A stretch of DNA of 64,000 nt, taken from assembly GCA_903847605.1 (NCBI GenBank), contig CAINED010000021.1, forward strand, positions 156,665 through 220,664, written 5' to 3'. A program made the position numbers and the translations under genes. Below, piece by piece: positions 35,841-43,809 of the stretch. How positions within the stretch are numbered: position 1 is the stretch's first letter; the number at the start of each line of letters is the position of its first letter. The notes beneath the pieces were generated by a model. That model saw nothing but the letters and a program-made list of their open reading frames with translations. It made no database searches and had not been told where the DNA came from. Source of the DNA: an uncultured Hyphomicrobiales bacterium. GTDB lineage: Bacteria; Pseudomonadota; Alphaproteobacteria; Rhizobiales; Beijerinckiaceae.

Positions 35841-36332
35841 GGAGCAGATCCCCGGTCGCGATGTCAGCGGCGATGCCCGGCGAGCCCAAACGGGGCGCAG
35901 GCTGCGAGGCGCAAGTCGCGCGGAAAGCAGTTGATCGTCGCTTCGGGGATAAGCTTCCTTTGGGGAATGTCGCAGAGGAGCATGGCCGGCATCGCGGTAG
36001 GACCGGCAGAGATCGTCATGATCGCTTACGGTCAGCCAGTTTCGACCTCATGTCGACAGAGCGAAATTAAAGCAGTACCCCTTAACGAGCGGTAACCGTC
36101 ACAAGATTGTAAAAAGATATCTTCAGCTTCGCTGTAACCGCGAAGCGAGATGTTGCGCTCCGACGCTGCGTGGATTAGCGTTTCGTGGACGACCATCGAC
36201 GAAGTATCGGAGGTTCGCTTCTGCTGGTGCGAAAGTGTACTGGCGGAGTGCGCGTAATGCTTCTAACTTCCGATGCGACACCGGCATTAACAAAGGTGTT
36301 ACAGCTGCGGCGGGTTACTGACAGGTTACTTC
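35841..36332. other. intergenic region without recognised gene
   Basis: This stretch of 492 bp is less GC-rich in its middle (around 36060-36125) and probably holds the promoter of the GGDEF-EAL gene. A 7-bp perfect hairpin, GCTTCGC at 36126-36132 with GCGAAGC at 36140-36146, is the only structure noted. Confidence 0.35.
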
Positions 36333-36785
36333 ATGCCGACGATTTTGTTACGAGCCCGGCGCGCTGCAGCCGAAAAGTTCAGCCTGATCGCAGCCAAATA
36401 TACGCCAGCCGACGTGCAGGTTTCCTTCCGGCGCAACTTGACCGGATGCGCATGGGCGCAATCCAGGAAGATCTGCGTTCCCCGGCCCAGAACGCGCAGA
36501 GCGCTTCACATCTATCTTCATGAAATCGCGCATGTCGTGCTCGCGCATGTCCACAGCAAGCCCGAATACTTGCAGGAATACGAAGCCGAGCTTTGGGCAT
36601 TCGCCGTCATGCGGGCCGAGGGAATCGAAATCCCCGCCAAATCTCTCGAGCGCGCCGCCAATTATGTTCGCTACCTCATACATGAGGCGGAAAAGCACGG
36701 CGTTACGGTCAACTATGCAGAAGTCGATTTCGACAAGTTCCTGCCGTCAAGTTACAGTCAACAGCCGCTCCAGCGCGCGGCCTGA
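36333..36785 (+). CDS. small HExxH zinc-peptidase-like protein
   Basis: 150 residues, no signal peptide. The centre reads LHEIAHVVLAH with a downstream YEAELWAFAVMR, which could provide the third zinc ligand (Glu), a gluzincin-like layout (H-E-x-x-H plus E about 19 residues on). The N-terminal ~60 residues are Arg-rich and unlike any domain I recognise. Similar short proteins occur as hypothetical ImmA/IrrE-like peptidases. It lacks a good ribosome site, so an internal start is possible. Confidence 0.6.
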   Translation: MPTILLRARRAAAEKFSLIAAKYTPADVQVSFRRNLTGCAWAQSRKICVPRPRTRRALHIYLHEIAHVVLAHVHSKPEYLQEYEAELWAFAVMRAEGIEIPAKSLERAANYVRYLIHEAEKHGVTVNYAEVDFDKFLPSSYSQQPLQRAA

Positions 36786-36800
36786 CTCACCGTCACGCTG

Positions 36801-37856
36801 TCACTTCGCACCTTTGGCCGATTGCGTGTCGCTGCTTCGCGGCTCCAGCACAACTTTCATGCGGTCCTTCACCCGTTGAGGCGCGCCAATGAGCGTAGCG
36901 ATGTGCTTCGCGAGTTCCTCGCCGGCGACGGGGCGAATTTCGGAATTCGTCTTGTTCGCCTCGGCGATGAATTCCGGATCCTTGATCGTATCCCAAAATG
37001 CCTTTCGCAGGGCGGCAACCCGTTCGGCGGGCACGCCGGGACTCGTCGCGAGCGGCCGCCCGACGGCGACGGCAAGCGACATGAATTCGAGCAGCGGCTT
37101 GTCCTCGTCCGGCACCTGCTGTTCCAGCAGTAGCGGCACGTTGGGCAACTCCGGCTCTTTCTTCAGCCCGACCTGAATGAGCGGGTTGATGAGATTGTCG
37201 CGCAAATAGTGCGGCTTCGACGCCTTGTAGCCCGACAATGGATTGGTGCCGCGCCCCTCGACCTCGCCGCTTTCCATGGCAAGATCGACAGCCTGTCCAC
37301 CGGCGTAGCCGACGATGATTTTGAATCGCGTGCCGAGCACGTTGTTATAGAAGGCGGGCAGTTGCACAGAGATCGAACCCGCGCCGGTCGAGCCGATGGT
37401 CGTGCTGCGCTTCCTGGCGTCCTCCAGCGATTTCGTGGGCGAGGTATGCCAGACGACGAGAAGCTGGTTGGCGTCGACGATATTGCCGATCCAGTTGAAT
37501 GTGCGCAGGTCCACTTTCAGACTGTCGTTGAGACCCAGCGCCTGATCGACAGGCAATCCCTGCGAGATGATGGATATGACCGTGCCGTCCTTCGGCCCGA
37601 TATTACCCATGAAATTTGCCGCGACGATTCCCCCGCCGCCGGTCATCTGTTGCGGCACCATCTGCGGTTGGCCGGGCACATGCCGCCACATATGGCGCGC
37701 AAAGAGCCGCGAATAGGAATCGTAATCGCCGCCCGGCGGCGTGCGAATGAGAAAGCGGATCGACTTGCCCTTGTAGAAGTCTGCGACCGTGTCGGCGACG
37801 GCCAGGCCGGGCGCGAAAATGGCGAGAGCCGCGATCGCCGCTTTGAACGTGTTCAT
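36801..37856 (-). CDS. TctC-like periplasmic binding protein (tandem copy 2)
   Basis: 351 residues with a signal peptide (MNTFKAAIAALAIFAPGLAVA) and the subtype motifs DFYKGKSIRFLIRTPPGGDYD and HVPGQPQMV. It is clearly paralogous to the next gene upstream (shared SQGLPVDQALGLN / SQGMPVDQALGLN and IGSTGAGSIS). Last gene of a leftward operon with the half-amidase and imidase-like genes, so its ligand is probably the substrate of that pair. No membrane carrier genes are present. Confidence 0.87.
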   Translation of the reverse strand: MNTFKAAIAALAIFAPGLAVADTVADFYKGKSIRFLIRTPPGGDYDSYSRLFARHMWRHVPGQPQMVPQQMTGGGGIVAANFMGNIGPKDGTVISIISQGLPVDQALGLNDSLKVDLRTFNWIGNIVDANQLLVVWHTSPTKSLEDARKRSTTIGSTGAGSISVQLPAFYNNVLGTRFKIIVGYAGGQAVDLAMESGEVEGRGTNPLSGYKASKPHYLRDNLINPLIQVGLKKEPELPNVPLLLEQQVPDEDKPLLEFMSLAVAVGRPLATSPGVPAERVAALRKAFWDTIKDPEFIAEANKTNSEIRPVAGEELAKHIATLIGAPQRVKDRMKVVLEPRSSDTQSAKGAK

Positions 37857-37878
37857 CCTTGTCTCCCGATCGCCTCGA

Positions 37879-38976
37879 TCAATCGCCGCCGCCACTGCCC
37901 TTGGATTCGACATTGGCTTTCTTGGCGTCTTCTTTCCTGGGTTCGAGCGCGGCTTTCACGCGTTCGACGACAGCCGGCGGCGTGGCGACGATATCGTTGA
38001 TGACCGCTTCGAGTTCCTCGCCCGTCATCGGATCGATTTCGGCGCGCGCCTTTTCCGCATCGACCTTGAATTCCGGATCGCGCAATGTCGCATCGAACGC
38101 GCGGCGCAATGCAGCGAGCCGGTCCGCCGGCACGCCGGGAGTCGTCGCGATGGGACGCCCCACCGTCACGGCTTTCGACATGAATTCGACGACGGCCCGG
38201 TCGTCGGCGCTCATCTCCTGTTCGCGCAGCAGCGGAACATGTTCGAGCCCGATTTCCTTCCTCATACCGATCTGCACGATGGGATTGATGAGCTTGTTCG
38301 CTATATAATGAGGCGTGACGGCCTTGTAGCTCGCCCAAGTGTTCGTGCTGCGGCCTTCGAGTTCGCCTCGCTCCATGGCGATGTTGACGTCGCCGCCATC
38401 GGGATAACCGTAGATGATCTTGAACTTCGTGCCGAGCACATGGTTGTAGAGCGCAGGCAATTGCGTCGAGATCGAACCGGCGCCAGTCGAGCCGATCATG
38501 GTTTCACGCTGGCGCGCATCGGCGAGCGTCTTTGTCTTCGACGTCTGCCAGGTTACCAGCAGCTGGTTCGAATTGCTGATATTGCCGACCCAACCGAAGG
38601 AGCGCGCATCGGCTTTTAACGTCTTGTTGAGGCCGAGCGCCTGATCGACGGGCATGCCCTGGCTGACGATCGTCAGGATCGAACCATCCTTCGGCGCGAC
38701 GAGCGCGACATGGTTGGCGGCAATGATGCCGCCGCCGCCGGGCATGTTGATCGGCACAACTGTCGGTTTGCCCGGAATATGCTTGCCGATATGGCGGCCG
38801 AGAAGTCGCGCATATTGATCGTAGCCGCCGCCTGGCTGCGAGCGGATGATAAAGCGGACCTGCTTGCCCGTGTAGAATTGTTCGGGAGTCTGCGCGCGAA
38901 CGCTTTGCGTCGATGCCGATGCGACAAATAACGCGATAACGCATGGCGCGGCGCACATGCCGAAACGGAATTGCAT
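37879..38976 (-). CDS. TctC-like periplasmic binding protein (tandem copy 1)
   Basis: 365 residues. Signal peptide MQFRFGMCAAPCVIALFVAS with cleavage near VRAQ, then EQFYTGKQVRFIIRSQPGGGYD. It ends in a low-complexity Lys/Gly tail absent from its neighbour. GGGAGGAG lies before the ATG at 38976. Tandem duplication with the following gene (22 bp gap) suggests two related ligands or a recent copy. Confidence 0.87.
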   Translation of the reverse strand: MQFRFGMCAAPCVIALFVASASTQSVRAQTPEQFYTGKQVRFIIRSQPGGGYDQYARLLGRHIGKHIPGKPTVVPINMPGGGGIIAANHVALVAPKDGSILTIVSQGMPVDQALGLNKTLKADARSFGWVGNISNSNQLLVTWQTSKTKTLADARQRETMIGSTGAGSISTQLPALYNHVLGTKFKIIYGYPDGGDVNIAMERGELEGRSTNTWASYKAVTPHYIANKLINPIVQIGMRKEIGLEHVPLLREQEMSADDRAVVEFMSKAVTVGRPIATTPGVPADRLAALRRAFDATLRDPEFKVDAEKARAEIDPMTGEELEAVINDIVATPPAVVERVKAALEPRKEDAKKANVESKGSGGGD

Positions 38977-39044
38977 GCTCTCCTCCCTTTTTTCGAGCAT
39001 TGCTCGAAACGCCGGCTGCGGCAAGCGTAACCATGCCGGAAAAA

Positions 39045-39923
39045 TCAGGCGTCGAGCGCCCTGCGGCCGGCCTCTGCGATCTCGCCGCCCGTCGTCAGCC
39101 ATACGCGATCATGCTTGCAGATATAGTCGAGCGCCTTGTCGAGCGCGCCGATGCGATGGGGGAAGCCGGTGATGTAGGGGTGCAGGGCAATCGCCATCAC
39201 GCGCGCCTGCGTCTCGCCCTCGCGCCACAAGACGTCGAACTGGCGACAAATCATGTCGGCGAATTCGTCGGCGGTTCGATTATGCTTCTCGAAGGCCGGC
39301 TTGTCGTTCAGCTCGAATGTGTAGGGCACGGACATCAGCTTGCGGCCGTCGTCGAGCGTCATGACATAGGGCTGGTCGTCGTTCGCCCAGTCCGCGACAT
39401 AGTCGAGGCCGCAATCGGCGAAATGATCGAGCGAGTTCCAGGTCTCGTTGAGCCCGGACGACAGCCATCCCCGTACCTTGCGGCCCGATGCATTCGCAAT
39501 CGTCTCGACCGTGCGCCTGATGACATTGCCCTCTTCTTCTGGCGGCACGGCATTGAGGCGGCGGGTGTTGCTCTCGTTGTGCCCCATCAATTCCCAGTCG
39601 CGCTTCAGACATTCCTCGATGATCTCAGGATGCTCCGCGCAGAGTTCGCTGTTGAGCGCCACCGTGCCGCGCGCCTTGTAGCGGTCCATCACGTCCATCA
39701 TCCGGAAGACGCCGATGCGATTGCCGTAATCGCGCACGCTCCATCCGGGTATATCGGGCGCCTTGCCGCCGCCGCCGGCAGCGGCGGGGATCTGTTCGTC
39801 GAGAGCGAAGAACTCGATATTCGGAATGATCCACACCGCGACCTGCGCGCCATTCGGCCAGGCGAATTTCGGACGGCGGATGATGGGCGAATAGGGGAAG
39901 GGACCGTAGCGGCGCGGCTTCAT
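39045..39923 (-). CDS. polysaccharide-deacetylase-fold hydrolase, PuuE/cyclic-imidase-like
   Basis: 292 residues, cytoplasmic (no signal). Motifs IIPNIEFF near residue 32, ELMGHNESN near 118 and ALHPYITGFPHRI near 245 match its paralogue at 11799. Its start overlaps the stop of the isochorismatase-fold gene (ATGA). The repeated pairing of the two folds suggests sequential hydrolysis of one nitrogen compound, such as a cyclic imide or ureide. Length is very near the ~293-residue cyclic-imide hydrolase I recall from this family (unverified). Confidence 0.82.
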   Translation of the reverse strand: MKPRRYGPFPYSPIIRRPKFAWPNGAQVAVWIIPNIEFFALDEQIPAAAGGGGKAPDIPGWSVRDYGNRIGVFRMMDVMDRYKARGTVALNSELCAEHPEIIEECLKRDWELMGHNESNTRRLNAVPPEEEGNVIRRTVETIANASGRKVRGWLSSGLNETWNSLDHFADCGLDYVADWANDDQPYVMTLDDGRKLMSVPYTFELNDKPAFEKHNRTADEFADMICRQFDVLWREGETQARVMAIALHPYITGFPHRIGALDKALDYICKHDRVWLTTGGEIAEAGRRALDA

Positions 39924-40627
39924 TCGGCGGCCTTTCTGGTGGCGCGGCTTTCGAGTTCGGCGACGATGTCGGCGGTCTTCATCACGTCGGCATATTTGTG
40001 ATGCAGGTCGAAGAGATTGACCTTGTGCGACAGCGGGCTGCGATCGAAGCAGCATTCTTCCGCCATCACCATGTGGAAGCCGTAGGAATAGCCGTCGACC
40101 GTCGAGGCGCGCACGCAGCCCGACGTGCTCTCGCCGAAGATTATGACCGTGTCGATGTGCAACTGGGTCAGATGGGCGACGAGCGGCGTGCCGAAAAAGC
40201 CGCTGGCGCGCTGCTTGGTGATGACAACATCGCCCGCCTGCGGCGCGAATTCGGACTTGATGTTATAAACTTCAGGCCCGTTCTTCGACATGCGCCGGTT
40301 GGTCGATTTGACGAAGACCGGCTTGCTCGCCTCACGGGTTTCGCCCGTCGTATAGAAAATCGGCAGGCCCAGCGCGCGCGCCGCCGCGAAAAGCTTCTGC
40401 GTATGCGGAATGGCGTTCCAGGCGTGTATGCCGCAGGAGGATGGATAGTCCTTCGTCACTTCCGCGACAGGCTTCGCGCCGCCCTGATAGGACAGTTCGT
40501 AAAGGTCGATGGCAACAAGCGCGACATTCGGGCCGATATAGAGATCGCGCTTGTAATGCTTGTAGAGATCGAGAATGTCGGCAGGTACGACATCCTTCCA
40601 GCAATGGTCTTCGAACGAATCCGTCAT
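39920..40627 (-). CDS. isochorismatase-fold amidohydrolase
   Basis: 235 residues with the triad Asp41 (LVAIDLYELS), Lys138 (VITKQRASGF) and Cys171 (ESTSGCVRAS). It has ~20 more N-terminal residues than the paralogue at 11121. First gene of a leftward operon continuing with the imidase-like gene and two binding proteins. The start at 40627 (MTDSFEDHCW) is preferred; upstream in-frame sequence belongs to the divergent TrmO-like gene. Half-amide or carbamoyl hydrolysis is inferred. Confidence 0.84.
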   Translation of the reverse strand: MTDSFEDHCWKDVVPADILDLYKHYKRDLYIGPNVALVAIDLYELSYQGGAKPVAEVTKDYPSSCGIHAWNAIPHTQKLFAAARALGLPIFYTTGETREASKPVFVKSTNRRMSKNGPEVYNIKSEFAPQAGDVVITKQRASGFFGTPLVAHLTQLHIDTVIIFGESTSGCVRASTVDGYSYGFHMVMAEECCFDRSPLSHKVNLFDLHHKYADVMKTADIVAELESRATRKAAE

Positions 40628-40747
40628 CCTACGCCTCCCTTTCTCGCGCCGCTGGGGACCGGGCCGACCGGCGCCTGCGGCTTTGCTTGCCTCGACATGT
40701 ACCGCGCATCGAATAGAATGCGCAAACGATTGGGAAAGGAACTGTTG

Positions 40748-41248
40748 ATGCCAGCCAGTGCGGAGGCTTTCGTGGCCGAGGTGCGCCCCGGCGAAGTCGT
40801 GGTCGAGGCGCCCGTGCGCGCCGATGCGGCGCTGCAATTCATCGGCCGCATCCACACCCCCTGGAAGAGCCCGCGCGAATGCCCGCGCCGTGGCGATCTC
40901 GGCGGCCCCGTATGCCGGGTCGAGATTTTCCCGCCCTGGGATCAGGCGCTGTGGGGCATCGAGAAGCACTCCCATCTGCAAATTCTCTACTGGATGCACC
41001 TCGCGCGGCGGGATCTTGCGGTGCAGAGCCCCCGCCATGCCGAGACCTCTTCCGGCACCTTCGCGCTGCGCTCGCCGAACCGCCCGAACCCGATCGCGGC
41101 CTCGCTGGTCGAACTCGTCGGCGTCGAGGGCAATACGCTTCTCGTGCGCGGCCTCGATTGCGTCGACGGCACGCCCCTCGTGGACATCAAGCCGGAGACT
41201 TGCCCCCATGCCACGCCGCGCGAGGCCGATGGAAACTCCGCTTCGTGA
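40748..41248 (+). CDS. TrmO/TsaA-family SAM-dependent methyltransferase-like protein
   Basis: 166 residues of the UPF0066/TsaA-like beta-barrel: FIGRIHTPWKSPRECP, the KHSHLQILYWMH segment, RSPNRPNPIAAS and LVDIKPE. E. coli TrmO N6-methylates t6A37 of tRNA-Thr. Single-domain forms like this one may have another substrate. The stop overlaps the GTG start of the ModE-like gene (GTGA), so the two are co-translated; that link to molybdate control is unexplained. Confidence 0.85.
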   Translation: MPASAEAFVAEVRPGEVVVEAPVRADAALQFIGRIHTPWKSPRECPRRGDLGGPVCRVEIFPPWDQALWGIEKHSHLQILYWMHLARRDLAVQSPRHAETSSGTFALRSPNRPNPIAASLVELVGVEGNTLLVRGLDCVDGTPLVDIKPETCPHATPREADGNSAS

Positions 41249-41604
41249 ACGGCCCGCGCATCACCATACGCCTTGATTTTCCCGGCGGGCGACAGCTCGG
41301 CCACGGCAAGATCCGGCTGCTCGAACTGATCGAAAAGCTCGGCTCGATTTCATCCGCCGCGCGCGAGATGAAAATGTCCTACCGGCGCGCGTGGCTCCTG
41401 ATGGACGAAGTCAACTCCATGTTCCGCGAACCGGTCATCGAAACGCAACTCGGCGGCAAGGGCGGAGGCCATGCAAAGCTGACGGAGTTTGGCCGAAAGA
41501 TCGTGACGCTCTATCGCGGCGTCGAGAAAAGCTCGGACGAAAGGTTTGCCTCCGACTTGCGCGAATTGTCGGGCATGTTGACGCCACCGAATGCAGGCGG
41601 CTGA
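41245..41604 (+). CDS. modE: ModE-like winged-helix regulator without Mop domain
   Basis: 119 residues corresponding to the DNA-binding half of ModE: GKIRLLELIEKLGSISSAAREMKMSYRRAW is divided into the GKIRLLELI helix and the ISSAAREM-MSYRRAW helix-turn-helix, then QLGGKGGGHAKLTEFG. The two Mop (molybdate-binding) repeats of full-length ModE are missing. It starts with GTG overlapping the TrmO-like stop. modBC with a ModE-type palindrome lie 3.5-5 kb downstream, so it is the likely regulator there. Confidence 0.87.
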   Translation: MNGPRITIRLDFPGGRQLGHGKIRLLELIEKLGSISSAAREMKMSYRRAWLLMDEVNSMFREPVIETQLGGKGGGHAKLTEFGRKIVTLYRGVEKSSDERFASDLRELSGMLTPPNAGG

Positions 41605-41609
41605 TTGCC

Positions 41610-42653
41610 TCACGCCAGCTTCGGCATCACCTCATGCGCGAAAAGCTGCAGGGAAGCGCGTGCCCGGTCATAGTCGAGATCGCCGAAGTTAACTTGCAGC
41701 GAGGCCTGTTCGAACGGCCCGATGCGCTCGCGCACGCTTACAATAATATCCACTATCTCAGAAGGCGAACCGATCCATGCGCCGCCCGATGCGATCTGCG
41801 ACTCCAGCGTGGCGCTGTCGAGCGTTTTCGCCTGCTTGTCGTAGTCGCGGTAATCCTTGCTTTGCAGGCCCTGTCCCCATTCGCGCACGCATTCGTTGAG
41901 CGACCGGAAATATTTATCGAAGGGTGCCCGCGCGATTTCCCGCGCCTTTGCTCCGTCCTCGTGACAGAACATGTGAAACGCCACCATGACAACGCCGTTG
42001 CCGGGATGGCCGGCCTTCCGCCAGGCTTCGCGGTAGACATTGAGCAACGGCTTCAGGGGACCAATGGGAATCGCCATGAGGTAATGGCCGTTGCGACCGG
42101 CATATTCGAAGGTCTCCTCGGTTTGCGTCGCCGCAATGTAGAAGCGCGGGCGCGGCTCCTGCGTGGGACGGGGCAAGGACGTGATTTTTTCGAAAGAATG
42201 AAACTGCCCTATTGAAGTCACGTTCTCCGTGGTCAGAAGAAGTTCGATCTGCTCGACGCCTTCTCGAAAACGCGCCTGCGATTGATCGGGAGAAATGCCG
42301 AAGGCGCGAAATTCATGCGGCAGAAAGGCGCGCGCAAACCCGACATCCAGACGTCCGTTCGACAACGCATCCGCCATGCCGATCTCGCCTGCAAGTTTCA
42401 GGGGATGATTGAAGACGGGCAGCACGGCGCCCGTCACAAGGCGCATCGACTTGGTGCGCTGCGACAGCGCCGACAGAAACAGAAGCGGGTTGGGGCTCGC
42501 GCCGCCGTAAGTGTGAAAATAGTGCTCGACGATGCGCGTGTGGGTGAAACCGAGCGTTTCGGCTTCTGCGGCAAGGTCGAGAGATTCGGCAAAGTAGCTT
42601 GCTGTCGAGCGGGGCGGGGAAACCAGCGGAAAATATTGAAGTCCGAATTGCAT
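41610..42653 (-). CDS. LLM-class flavin-dependent oxidoreductase
   Basis: 347-residue bacterial-luciferase-like TIM barrel (GLQYFPLVSP opening, VEHYFHTYGG, NGRLDVGFARAF). Such enzymes use FMNH2 or F420 with O2 on alkanes, sulfonates, or N-heterocycles (RutA, EDTA/NTA monooxygenases). It is divergent from the binding-protein/P450 pair, so these three likely serve one catabolic route. GGGGAGG precedes the start. Substrate and reductase partner are not evident. Confidence 0.88.
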   Translation of the reverse strand: MQFGLQYFPLVSPPRSTASYFAESLDLAAEAETLGFTHTRIVEHYFHTYGGASPNPLLFLSALSQRTKSMRLVTGAVLPVFNHPLKLAGEIGMADALSNGRLDVGFARAFLPHEFRAFGISPDQSQARFREGVEQIELLLTTENVTSIGQFHSFEKITSLPRPTQEPRPRFYIAATQTEETFEYAGRNGHYLMAIPIGPLKPLLNVYREAWRKAGHPGNGVVMVAFHMFCHEDGAKAREIARAPFDKYFRSLNECVREWGQGLQSKDYRDYDKQAKTLDSATLESQIASGGAWIGSPSEIVDIIVSVRERIGPFEQASLQVNFGDLDYDRARASLQLFAHEVMPKLA

Positions 42654-42794
42654 GCACCAAGCCTCCCCGTCCTTTTTCCAAGAAGGACCGGACGAGCAAA
42701 GCTTGTCAACCAGGCGGAACAGGCGCGCGCCATTGACGCCCGTCGGCGGCCCGTTCTACCGTCGTTCCAGAATTAATTCGGGGAAGGGAAAGTC

Positions 42795-43778
42795 ATGAAG
42801 GTCGCAATGGCAATATTCGCCGCTCTGATCGCTGCTGCAAACACTATTGCAGTTGTCGATGCACAGGCGCAGGCGAGTTATCCGGCCAGCCCCATCCGTA
42901 TTCTTGTCGCCTATCCGCCCGGCGGGTTTCCCGATACAACGACGCGCATTCTGGGCGAACAGTTGCGCAAACATTTCAATCAGCAGATCATCGTCGAAAA
43001 TCGCCCCAGCGCAGGCACGATCGTCGCAGGTCAGGCTGTCACGCGCGCAGCGCCTGACGGCTATACGCTTCTGGCTGCGGACTCCCAGATGTGGGGCATC
43101 GCGCCCAACACGATCAAGGATTTCCCATTCGACCCTATCAATGACTTCGAGCCCGTCAGCATATTCGCGACAACGGCCAATTTTCTGGTGACGAGCGCGA
43201 CCGTTCCCGTGACTGGAAACCTCAAGGATTTGCTCGACTATCTCAAGGCCAATCCGGGAAAGCTGAACTATGGCACTGCTGGAATAGGGTCGCTGCATCA
43301 TCTCACGATGACCGCCCTCAGGGCGCGCACGGGTATCGAGGCCAATCATGTTCCCTACAAGGGCAATGCGCAGATTCTTCCTGCGCTGGTCTCCGGCGAA
43401 GTCGGATTTGCGTTCCAGTCGCTGGCGGCGCTGCCGAAGTTTGTTGCGGATGGAAAAATCCGGATGTTTGCCATTGCAGCGAACCAGCGCTCGAAGGTGT
43501 TTCCGGATATCCCGACATTCGAGGAATTCGGCATCAAGGACATGGAATTCCTGGGAACCATGGCCCTGCTCGCGCCAAAGGGGACGCCGAAGGACATCAT
43601 CAACAAACTTGCCGATGCCGTGCAGGCCGGGGCGCAGGACCCGGAGTTCAAAAAGCGCGTGAACGCGATCGGAGTCGAATCTCCTGCGCTTGCGCCGCAA
43701 GACACTGCCGCCTGGATCAAACGCGAAGCCGCAGCGCTGACAGCCGCAGCGAAAGCGGCGAATATCAAGCCTGAGTGA
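42795..43778 (+). CDS. TctC/Bug-family periplasmic binding protein
   Basis: 327 residues of the classical Bug type (YPASPIRILVAYPPGGFPDT, ENRPSAGT, GTAGIGSLHH), with a signal peptide cut near AQAQ. GGGGAAGGG is an excellent ribosome site. A cytochrome P450 gene follows after 31 bp, so the protein may deliver the P450 substrate or its degradation intermediate. No TctAB carrier in the window. Confidence 0.9.
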   Translation: MKVAMAIFAALIAAANTIAVVDAQAQASYPASPIRILVAYPPGGFPDTTTRILGEQLRKHFNQQIIVENRPSAGTIVAGQAVTRAAPDGYTLLAADSQMWGIAPNTIKDFPFDPINDFEPVSIFATTANFLVTSATVPVTGNLKDLLDYLKANPGKLNYGTAGIGSLHHLTMTALRARTGIEANHVPYKGNAQILPALVSGEVGFAFQSLAALPKFVADGKIRMFAIAANQRSKVFPDIPTFEEFGIKDMEFLGTMALLAPKGTPKDIINKLADAVQAGAQDPEFKKRVNAIGVESPALAPQDTAAWIKREAAALTAAAKAANIKPE

Positions 43779-43809
43779 AGCGGTTTCCTCGGCGCGGGAA
43801 AAACATCAA

